DNA from: Galaxea fascicularis
Taxonomy: Eukaryota > Cnidaria > Anthozoa > Scleractinia > Euphylliidae
Direction: 5' to 3'
Assembly: GCA_948470475.1 (NCBI GenBank)
Contig: OX419345.1
Coordinates: forward strand, 5,139,533 to 5,203,532
DNA: 64,000 nt
Part shown: positions 54,768 through 64,000 of the stretch, piece by piece
How positions within the stretch are numbered: the stretch's first letter is position 1
Layout of the letters: every line of letters starts with the position of its first letter
Made by a program: the position numbers and the translations under genes
The notes under the pieces: generated by a model
The model's database searches: none
What the model saw: the letters and a program-made list of their open reading frames with translations, nothing else
Told to the model about the DNA's origin: nothing

Positions 54768-57252
54768 CTGCAACCAAACAGAGCAACAATTATTTTAATA
54801 AATGTTTTGTATTCCCTTTCTGTCTGTATTTTCATGTCACTGCATGTAATTATCACAATACTTTAATTGGCAACAATTTGGCCTTTAATAAGACTTTGTA
54901 ATTGGTAAAAAAAAAAAAGGAAGAGCAATGATTATTATATTCATGAGCTCTTTACAGCAGACACAACTTTAATTTTAATTAGCTTGGTCACATTGGAACA
55001 ACAGACCCGTGGTGTAAAAAGCAAAACTGAAAATATCACTTGTGGGTCAGATGAAAAAAAAAACACAGGTGCAACTGGCCTGACATTTATAGCTTTATAT
55101 TCATAAGTGCTTGACATCTCATCCCATCACAAACTACTTTAACCATAATGCACAGAATGATTATCATGATAATAACCCTATCACCATATAAAGTAAGTTC
55201 AAATGATGTCAAATTGCAGGCATTCAAGACTGCAAGGAGGCTTAAATTACTGAAACCCTTCCTTGATGGTTCTTAATGCCTTGAAAGCATCCTCTTTTTT
55301 TTAAGGGCTTGATGTAAAGAGGCATAAAATTATGTCATTATTACACTGGCCTGGAGGCCTGGGTCACTACAAAATCAGCCTCATCATATCATGTTGACAG
55401 CACATACATGTACATCTGGCAAAAAAACTTTGTAGTTCTCTATAAACTACTTCAGATCTATTGTCCTGAGGGCTTATGTATCCCTCTCTTTCAAGCAAGG
55501 TTGTAGGGTAATTTCTACAGTTTTCTATTTTACCAGAAACAGAAGAAATCAAATTATTGCCCAAGACTAACACAAAGTCTTGACCAAGATTGCATGTGGT
55601 ACTGAACCTCTATAGCCTTGCCTCCATCTATAAAATAATCCCCCCCCCCCCTATTTATTTTACAGTGTATGTGTATTGTATTCTCATGACTTGAATGTTT
55701 AATAATGTATTCTTTTGTAGCAGAAGAAAATTAATGCTGACCACTATTTGGCCATTAAGTGTTTTTAATAGCATCCTTTCCCCAAGAACATTGATCCTTT
55801 GTCTGCAGTGAGCTTAATTTTCCAAGTTTGTCACCTCCATTTGTTTGATTGATAAAATTCCACTGAGAATTGAACTTCATTAACCACATTAAACAAAGAC
55901 TAAATCAACTTCTCAGCCAAATTGACAACTTACTAGCTGCAATTTTCGTATTTTTCAAAGAAATAAAGTCTAATGATGTCTCATCTGGAATGTGACCCAG
56001 TCATAATAAAATGCAGTGCAAAATTTGAATTAAACAAAAACATTAACACAACCACCCACAAGCTTCCCAAATTGCTTCAATGTGACATTGCATTTAACAA
56101 TTGAAATGTAAGGAGACACCTCGCTGCCTTATCAAGAACTAAGATGGAAAAGCATCCTGTTTAACAAAACGTCTAAGCTACAACTGCAGTCAGACCTTTG
56201 TGTTCACCAGTGAGAAATCATAGATATGGAAGCCAGGAACTAAAAATTTTCTTATGCTTCTTGTGCAGAAAAATACTCTACCAGTTTTTCTAGAGACACC
56301 TGTACAAAGCATGCAGGTGTTGCCTGAGATGGCCCCTTTCCTTTAATCCAAAAAAACATAAAGCTAGCCTTTGTGCTTCCAAATGTCAAAGCACTCTGAC
56401 AAAGCTGATACTCAGTAAATTTCATTTTAATAACTACACCTGCGGATTTCAACCAGAAAATAAAAACTACCTTGTCTTGTCTGCAATTTTGATGACTCCA
56501 AAAAACATTGTTCCTTACAAATGTCTTTAACAATTTACAAAACCCCTGGAAAGTTTATTGAAATGCCCCAGTTATTGAATTTTCGCTCGAATTTGTAAAG
56601 GATACATTCAGACAAATTCAATGTTATTTTTCCGTACTCGTTAATTTTCTTGTCCTGGGTTTTGAATATGCATTACCTGTCCATTTATAAAATAGATATC
56701 TTAATTAAGGCATGCTGAGGGACCTTTCCCATTCAGTTACCAATGAAGAACACAAGTTACACATTACAGTATATCAAAATGTTCTGGTTATCTGGAATCT
56801 CACTTCATCTTGTTTGTGAATAGCTTCAATTAAACTTGCAGTAAAGAAAACTTTTGTCAAACACGATAACACGAATGGCAGGAACCACATCACAAAAGTT
56901 CACGAAAATATTTAACACACAAAACCCAAATAATTATCATAAAAGAGAAGGCAAAGAGCAAAGCTTAAGTTGTTGAAACAATATCCAGTGAATAAGTTGA
57001 TAAATAATTACATCCAGCAGACAAAATGCAACTATGACAGTTACATTTTGTCCTCTGGAAAGCCACTGAGTACCAGAATCAAGCTATCTGCTCACATGTT
57101 CTGTAAATAGCAGACGGTGAAGTACAACTTTAACTACATACTACACATGTAAAGGATATGATGAAAGACATTCATTTTAAAAGATACAGTATCTTACAAC
57201 ACACCACAATAGCCTTTTACAACAAACTACATGTATAAAATGTTTTGCTTAC
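54768..57252. other. AUTS2-like intron (2.5 kb)
   Basis: Strongly AT-rich, with a short C10 run at about 55641. No exon or transposon recognised. Confidence 0.45.
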
Positions 57253-57279
57253 CCTTTCCCCTTCGCTTTCAGTGTCACA
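57253..57279 (-). CDS. AUTS2: AUTS2-like 27-bp microexon
   Basis: It encodes CDTESEGER in phase 0. Together with the preceding exon it forms KGYWCDTESEGE, equivalent to the TGYFCDSDSDQEE motif of AUTS2. Splice sites are TTTTCCAG| and AAAGG|GTAAGC. Confidence 0.87.
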
Positions 57280-57428
57280 CTGGAAAAGGAAGTCATGAAA
57301 CAAAATATTAAAAGAAATACTTTGTAAACATTCCAAGTAGAGCTCTAAACCCTCCCTTGTTTTCACTGAACTTGAATGGTTATACAATTCCACAAACAAT
57401 TTAACAGTAACAGTAAAAGAATTTTTAC

Positions 57429-57467
57429 CCAGTATCCTTTATCTGAACTGGCAGAGTCTGAATTGTC
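57429..57467 (-). CDS. AUTS2: AUTS2-like 39-bp microexon
   Basis: It encodes DNSDSASSDKGYW in phase 0, the first half of the GYWCDTESE motif. Splice sites are GTTACCAG| and TGG|GTAAAA. It is only 149 bp from the next exon. Confidence 0.87.
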
Positions 57468-58841
57468 CTGGTAACAGAAGAGGTGGAAACATAATCAACT
57501 ATATGAGAAAATAAACTATATGCAATGCTAATTTATTTCAGGACTATTGCAAGCTTGAACAATTGACAGTAATTAATACTGTCACCTCACATTTCTCAGT
57601 TTAAACAGCTCACTTTTCAGCTTTTTGCTTCAAGGGCCTTTTGAGGCTGCAACCTAGGCAACAAGTCATTTTGTTTTTGTAATTTTCTACATTATTTATT
57701 TACTTATCTACAGTTAAAGTGACCAATCATAAGAATAATATTCTGGTGGCTAGGGTCATCAGCTATAAAGCAAACAAACTTTTCCTTCAACCCACTGCCT
57801 TCCGTGCCGGCCAAAACTGGCCGCACAAGACTCCCATATGCTTCAAAACATTGCAACTTTCTCAATCGCACGAATATTGCCTTAACTGTCAGTTGTGAGC
57901 ACGAAATGGAATGTCTGTTAAATTTGGATATCCAATAAATGCAAGAAACAGCGATTTTTACCAAATATCGCCTTTTGGGTTTGGACAAGAACAAAAATGA
58001 TTGTTTTTAACGTCAAAGAGAAACAACGAAAATGCCCCTTTTTGCCTTTATGTTTTTTAAAGAAATCATCTTCAAAAAACCAAGCTTCAACTATCATAAC
58101 AAAATTCAGTCCTTGTTCTAGCTTAGAAATAACTTTTTTTGTTCATATTCTTCTCCTGAACGTAGATACAGCCTTTTGTTCCAGTGCATTCAAGCCTTCC
58201 TGCCATTTTCAACATCTCAACCACATTGCATGCTGGGAAATAACAAGAATTTTTGTCTATAGCCGCTCGGACTTACCGCCAAAAATTCGTGCTTGTGGTG
58301 ATCTTCAGTGCTAATTGAAAAATTCCAAAATATGTGGTAGGTCAAGAAATTCATCAATAGTCGAGTCCCAAAGGTACTAAGTGTCTGACCAGCCAAATTC
58401 CCAGTTCGTCGAGTAACAAGCCAAATTCGACAACAAAGTACATCACCTTGCTCGATTCTTTGAGAAAGTAAACTCTTAGCAACTGTCACACTTAATGATG
58501 CTCATCAGGCAGCCACTACAGATGAAAAGTGGCTGTAAACTTAGCAAAAAACGCAAGGAAACCGAATTTTGGCCATTCTTGTAGCTCCACGGATGAAAAA
58601 TATCCAGCGCGAAGTTTCATCTTTAACTCAGACGCGCAGACAAAACAAATACCGATCAAGTCGATCAATACATGTAACACAAAAATTGTCCACTGAGTGC
58701 TAAAAAAAATTGAACTTCAGTCACACCAAAAAAAATCAACGATACGACACATGTCCGCTCAACGATTTTCTCCACACACGACAATCGGCCTTCCTGCGAA
58801 GAACCATTAATACAGAAGCGGTACTTCCAGTGCACTCGCGA

Positions 58842-58952
58842 GATGAGTCTCGTTTCTCTCGAGACATTTCTCGTTTCCTGCGAGACGAATCTCGTTTCTC
58901 GCGAGACGAATCTCGTTTCTCGCGAGACGAGTCTCGTTTCTCGCGAGACGGT
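58842..58952. repeat. Minisatellite, about 21-bp unit with palindromic TCTCGCGAGA core
   Basis: The unit gaatctcgtttctcgcgagac repeats about five times with small changes. The right flank (ggtggtaacttacatttgag) is the inverse of a stretch at 22780-22815, showing that array and flank belong to a dispersed element. Confidence 0.85.
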
Positions 58953-59994
58953 GGTAACTTACATTTGAGCGGTACTGTATCTTAGCGGTACCTTGCCACT
59001 AGCCCAGTACTAGCAAAAATTTGGTTTGGGCTAGTAAAATTTGAGAGATATTAGCCATAGGGAACTTGCACCAAATAGTGTAGTATTGATGAAAAGAAAT
59101 TCAAACCATTTTGAGTTTAGTTGATCCCAAAGAAGAAGTGAAGGCAATTTTCCCTGATACAAGGTTGGTAATTGCAATATTGATCGATGCTTGACTACCA
59201 AATGACACCATCTGGCCAGTATATTTTAGACTTCATGGACTAGTTTGTTAAAAAGTTTAGGTAGAGCACTGATGGGACTCGATCCTCTTATTTTGCTTTT
59301 ACCGGTTTGAGGTATAATTTGTTCCTTTCTCCCATAAGTCACCCTTAGCTCTGGTGTGCCTCAAATTCAGTATGTTCCCACATCACAAGTTATCAGTTGA
59401 GAGAATCAACAGCAAAAATATGTGACCTCAAAACCTCAAAACCAGATTTCTGTACAATTTACTACTGAACCTTTAATAAGCTCTAAATCGAAACTTGCTA
59501 GAGATAGTAGATCCTCCCTTCAACCAACTTGTTGTGGTGGTGGAGCTTGAGTGACTCAATGATCCTACGACCTGTGATGGTTGAGACGCTAGTCCCTGGT
59601 AGGTTCAACCATGCCATAATGGTCACAGGGAAGAAAACTGACAAAGGACTGCCCCTGGCCCTCCAGGTTGGAGGATGGGTGTGGGGCTAATCACCCCACC
59701 CATAAAAAAGAGGGATTACAGAAACCCCTTAGGGGTCTTATTTATCATATGGTGCAACAAGGCCTAACTAACTACAATGGAACCACATTGATATGACCAC
59801 CATCTGGCCATGAAAATTTGGTTGTATTAACAGGGCTTTCAAATAAGAAAATAAAAGGGCTTATGCAGTTCGGGCCACAAAAAGTGGTCGTAATGACGAG
59901 GTGGTCGTATTAATGGGGTGATCATATGGCAGGGTTTCAATGTACATGTACATGTAGATGCTCTTAGTCCAACCTAACTTTGTTTCAACATTAA

Positions 59995-60313
59995 AGCCTG
60001 GTTTTCACTAGCAACGCAAGCATAAGCGCAAGCACAAGTGCAAACATAACAGCTCTTATTTCACAGTGAAAACGACCTCGATGCAAGCATAAACACAAGC
60101 ACAAGCACAAGCACAACGATCAAAATTTTTCCTTTTCTTGTGCTTGCACTTGTGCTTACGTCCGTAGTGAAAACCAGACTTGACAAATAAGCGGATTTGT
60201 TCATCTTACATCTGTATGTTTCTGTTTATGCTTATGCTTATGTTGCTGCTGTTTTCACTTGCGCTTGTGCTTATGTTTGCGCTTATGCTTGCGTCGCTAG
60301 TGAAAACCAGGCT
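59995..60313. mobile_element. Harbinger-like MITE, AGCCTGGTTTTCACTAG ends, TAA duplication
   Basis: The ends AGCCTGGTTTTCACTAGCAA and inverse are flanked by TAA (59992-59994 and 60314-60316). Subterminal arms are made of repeated gcaagcataagc/gcacaagc words in opposite orientation. Another agtgaaaaccag-type half-end lies at about 60165, hinting at a composite of two copies. Confidence 0.82.
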
Positions 60314-60677
60314 TAAATGCATGTGTCACAATAGAAGTGTCTAAAACAGCTTTTTTACACTGGTTTTACTGTACTACATACAATGTAGAAATTACATGCA
60401 AGGGTTTCAACAAAAATTTGAAGCAGGCAGCTGGTTAGACAAGAGTAACCGACTTTACTTTACTTTAATTTTAAAGAATCTTTCTTTAATTAGGGGGAAA
60501 AGTAGGTGACTCCTTTAATCGAAGTAGCCAACGCTTTTCATCGGCCGTTGGTGCTTACTGAAAGCAATGTTCTGCAGTGGAACTGTCATAAAATGACTGT
60601 AATTTTAACTATAGCACTAGCCTATCAAATGAAGTATGATCAATGTCACATGTCTTTGCATTTTGTTCACAACTTAC

Positions 60678-60800
60678 GTCACTTGTATTAGAAGGCCCTT
60701 TCTCTCGCTGTGGGGGGAGGCGGGCTCCTTCAGGCTTTCTCCTCTCTACACTGCCGTCATCCTCTGAGTCACTATCTTTAGGTTTTGGGCCATGGTACAC
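60678..60800 (-). CDS. AUTS2: AUTS2-like exon, acidic and basic Ser-rich (first exon seen)
   Basis: The exon has 41 codons in phase 0. It begins VYHGPKPKDSDSEDDGSVER and continues RKPEGARLPPQREKGPSNTS then D. It resembles the [20 protein letters not shown] region of AUTS2. The acceptor TTTGTTCAG at 60801 shows that at least one coding exon lies upstream. Confidence 0.87.
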
Positions 60801-60988
60801 CTGAACAAATACCAAGATGCTCAGTGATTCCACTTACCACGTTAAAAATAATCCCCATTTGTCACTGTATGTTAATGATCCATGGCAAATGATTTGGTGA
60901 TATATTTTGGAACAGAATTACCTTTGTCAAGATGTAAACTTTTTCAAAAACCTTGTTATGTTAATTATCAAACTTCCAAACACAAATA

Positions 60989-61179
60989 GGCCATTTCTGA
61001 ATAACCTCAGGCCTCTTTTTCAAAGCGAGTCTCGGTGCTCATCCTTTCATTTGAAAATCAATTTTCATTTGCATAAAAATGAGTTTAATTTGCGTGTGAA
61101 TGAAAATTGATTTGCATATGAAAGGATGAACACCTAGACTCGCTTTAAAAAAGAGGCCTAAGGTAATTCAGAAATGGCC
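60989..61179. mobile_element. Palindromic MITE, second copy of the GGCCATTTC family, TA flanks
   Basis: The ends GGCCATTTCTGAATTACCT-like and inverse are flanked by TA. The inner block cctctttttcaaagcgagtc and its inverse match the element at 1361-1529. The AT-rich centre differs between copies. Confidence 0.8.
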
Positions 61180-61436
61180 TATTCTGAGTTTTCCTTCTGT
61201 GTGGAAGTAATACAAGTACAGTATGTATCCTACTGCCACAGAGGCTTCTGGTCACCAAGTACTGTCTACAATGTCTCTGCATTTATAAAACATTCTTGTC
61301 AATTCACAAATTGGATCTCACCCAATTTAAGAATTTCATTACAACTTCTTTTAAATGTGGACAAGCTGTATCTGAAGACCAATCACCTACAGTATTTTGA
61401 ATCAGATACAAAGCTGTGGCTTGATTATATATATAT

Positions 61437-61560
61437 GTTATTCAACGACTGGGAGGTCCGTATTGGGAAAAACTGTGCCTGAGGTCTGGAGTATGTTCCC
61501 GTACTCGAGACAGAGGGCACTTTTTTTCCCAATACCGACCGACCAAGGGCAGTGAATAAC
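61437..61560. repeat. Foldback repeat, arms about 40 bp
   Basis: gttattcaacgactgggagg pairs with the inverse of the right arm (ccgaccaagggcagtgaataac) with several mismatches, and cgtattgggaaaaa pairs with tttttcccaatacc. It is probably an old MITE. Confidence 0.6.
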
Positions 61561-61889
61561 ATTTTTATTTATTTCTAAATTCTATTTTTAGAAGGTAGGA
61601 GAAACTATTATGAAAAACTGGAAAAGTCATGTTTTTATTTTACACATTGTCTCATCAACGTGTCAACAAATGTATAATAAAATGAATTGGTCAGGAATAT
61701 TTTTACACTGTGTGAAGTTTCGCTTTCAAAAGTTAACAAAAAACAATTAAGACAAATTGAAACTTCGCTCTTTCAATTTGCAACTTCACTCTGTGCTTAG
61801 TGTAGTTGGTTACCATGACCGTGGTCAGGAGATAAGAAAATACTGCCCGCTCCCGGAACTAATCAGATTGCAAGATTCCGCTCACGATC

Positions 61890-61911
61890 AAATAAATAAA
61901 TAAATAAATAA
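61890..61911. repeat. (AAAT)n microsatellite
   Basis: About five tandem AAAT units. Confidence 0.85.
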
Positions 61912-64000
61912 TATGCAGTTACTATCTACCTTATTACGCAGGATGCCTATGGCAGACTGCGTCAAGGTTTCGGTTGAATGCCATTTACTTTATTTCATCA
62001 TAGTCACAAATTGCAATGTTTTTTTTAACTTTATTAACCAATCAGAATCCATTGACTGTGCACTTACGGGTGCTAGAGAGTCACGTTTTCATCACCCACA
62101 TGGAAGAATGATTATAATTATCTCAATTCAAAATTGCTTCTGTGTTTATCATGCATGTAGATAGTAGTTCACTAGTCTTGGATGGAAACATTACTTTTTA
62201 AAACAGTAAATCAAAAGAATACGTTGTAAGAAACACTCGATAACTTAATGGTGGAAATGAGTTTGTTCATAGTGAAGGAACACCTCTCCAAGGACTGATC
62301 AGTAAGTGTCAGGTTTTGTCATTGTGCCTCTGCATATCAAAGAACATGTACTCATAGGCTCAAAGGCTGTACACTTTCTGTCTGAGTGCCTCTGGTAATC
62401 TACCTTGCAACAAAATAAATTACAGGTTTGAAGGTGAATTTTTACTGTGCATTTATTTCCAAACATCTTTTATCAGTGACATTTGTCAAAAATGTGCTCA
62501 GTTTGTGTCAATAAATTCTGTAAATTCTGCTTCAAACTGACTTGCATTTTCACTAACATTGCCTTCACATAGTTTTACTTGAGGTGAAAATTGAACACCT
62601 TTCCTTTTCAGCCATAAATGAAGGCTTATCTGAATAGTTTTTATTCAGAGAAACATGATATAAAAAATTATATTCTGCAGTTGCTCATTTTAGTTTTGTG
62701 GAATGACCTGTGAATAATTGCACAGACTGACTCCCTCAAGCTTGTGTCTTTGCCACCAACTGAACCAAAAAGTTCACCAATCGAATCAGTTATTATAATG
62801 TTCTTTTGTAAGTATGTTCGTGAGATTTTTTTCTGTTTGGCTGTTTCCATGATCGTAATTTGGTTGTACAGTTTCATGGTTGGATTTAAGTTAATTACAT
62901 ATGTGGAATAAATGCCAAACATTATGCACAAGTCAGCGGATGTAAAAAATGTTTTAAGTGCATATGAAGTAAAAAACAATGTTTGCTTATTTGAAAGGCT
63001 TTTACAAGTGAGTAAGAATGGCATTTTCATTTTTGAAAGATCTTCTTTCATTCCTGAGATGTTCAAGTTTGTGCTTAAAAATTGATGGTGCTACAAGTTT
63101 AGATAACAAAATCAAGAATTATAATCTCTGGAAATATGTGTGAGGCTTTTCAAACTTGGCTGCAGTAATGTATGCCAGGTAAGACACACAATGACAAACA
63201 CAGTCAGTGACTCTCCAGAGTGAGAATAGCATATCACAGGCACTGCCACACAGAATCTGTTTGTTTAAACAGCAACAAAATCCAGCGAGGGATGAAATTG
63301 TCAACAGGTTATCAACAAATTAGTGTTGTCATTCCAGTCCAGGGAAATAATAATGTAAATTAGATCCCAGGCCACTTTGACAGAAAAAAACTCGATTCCA
63401 TGACAACCTTTTGCAAATCCCCATCTATTTTGAAAACAAGTCTAAAATTTGCCTCCAAAAATAGTGACATCACATAAGGAAATATGTGACCGCAAAACCA
63501 AATAAAAAACGAAAAAGAGAAACAGCCCGCTCCTATGCTCAGTACTTCATGGCACTCTAGTGGGAATTACATGTAGTAGCATCCCTGCAGTTCAGTTTCA
63601 TCTTCATTATTGAGATTAAGCTTATTTTAAAGCAGCATCTATTGGCTTACGTACTTGTACACTATACATGTCATGAACAACAATCTATTTGTTGCCTGGA
63701 AAATGGCAGTGAAAAGAGTACTGGAGAAAACAGTTAATATCTATGAAAATTTTATCTCTCTTCTTGTCCGCAGAGTAAACTAACTGATACGTGAATTCAA
63801 TTTAGAAAACCATGTTTTCTTACATCTTAGCCGGGCATCTGCTGGTTTGTGAGAATGAATTAAAATGAAAGGGTAAACAGAGTAATTGGCATCCCACACT
63901 GATTGTATTTCAAATTTTCTGTGGTTTAGCAACCTGAACAAAAATGCTCAAAAAACTGCACACAAATCACTTCACACAAGTTCCAAGCAAACATGAAAAC

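Larger units (their letters stand above)
57468..60677. other. AUTS2-like intron (3.2 kb)
   Basis: It holds a CTCGCGAGA minisatellite at 58842-58952 and a Harbinger-like MITE at 59995-60313. A repeat of gtggtcgtaa/gtggtcgtatt words runs from 59780 to 59940. No exon found. Confidence 0.55.
60801..64000. other. Right-edge region, probably a 5' intron of the AUTS2-like gene
   Basis: It contains two inverted-repeat elements (60989-61179, 61437-61560) and an (AAAT)n run at 61890-61911. I could not recognise the upstream AUTS2 exons here. A 132-codon minus-strand frame at 62668-63066 has no recognisable domain. Confidence 0.45.

Noticed and set aside
58710..58985. Plus-strand frame with RDESRFSRDESRFSRDE repeat
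   Set aside because: The peptide repeat simply translates the 21-bp minisatellite; nothing outside the array looks coding.
59500..59740. Possible LINE 3' remnant (aatcaccccacccataaaaaa)
   Set aside because: The composition is suggestive, but no reverse-transcriptase frame or second copy was seen in the window.
63826..63843. Possible 18-bp microexon upstream in the AUTS2-like gene (acceptor CAAACCAG, donor GTAAGA)
   Set aside because: It has a stop in one frame, and in the others its end phase does not match the exon at 60678-60800.

Overview
This is animal nuclear DNA, AT-rich and intron-dense, with GT-AG introns, tRNA-derived SINEs and many palindromic miniature transposons. The two genes and the repeat types suggest an anthozoan cnidarian, most likely a stony coral; that placement is inference and no marker here fixes the species.

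Two protein-coding genes lie head to tail on the minus strand. The first runs from an ATG at 40132 down past base 1. It is a class XVIII unconventional myosin (MYO18A-like). I rebuilt 26 coding exons with matching splice phases, giving about 1,568 codons: a Lys/Glu-rich N-terminus and PDZ domain in one 1.3 kb exon, then the motor domain, one IQ motif, and the start of a coiled-coil tail that leaves the window. The motor has P-loop GHSGSGKT, switch I NHNASRF and switch II DPPGFQ, so it looks like the weak or non-hydrolysing motor typical of this class.

The second gene occupies about 46.2-60.8 kb. It is an AUTS2/fibrosin (FBRS, FBRSL1, Drosophila tay) homologue. Eleven coding exons were found, from an internal exon ending at 60800 to the stop codon at 46337, giving 775 residues. 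Landmarks in order are an acidic Asp/Ser stretch, a GYWCDTESEGE motif, an LRHELNNRFL motif, a His-Gln repeat, the family-diagnostic [17 protein letters not shown] core, and a long C-terminal exon with an Arg/Glu/Asp repeat and a His/Pro/Gly-rich end. An acceptor site at its first visible exon shows that the 5' part lies upstream, beyond 60.8 kb.

The rest is introns, a 6.2 kb intergenic stretch (40.1-46.3 kb) and about 3.2 kb of unassigned sequence at the right edge. These hold an unusually varied set of small mobile elements, many with target-site duplications (TSDs) readable directly: TA, TTAA, TWA, AAT, 5-6 bp and 9 bp types. There are also two or three tRNA-derived SINE families, one LINE reverse-transcriptase relic, a 106-bp satellite that recurs in three introns of the myosin gene, and several microsatellites. 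I found no CRISPR array, bacterial gene, rRNA gene or functional tRNA gene. The two genes have no known shared pathway: myosin XVIII acts on the actomyosin cytoskeleton and Golgi, while AUTS2 acts in nuclear transcription and Polycomb regulation and in cytoskeletal signalling.
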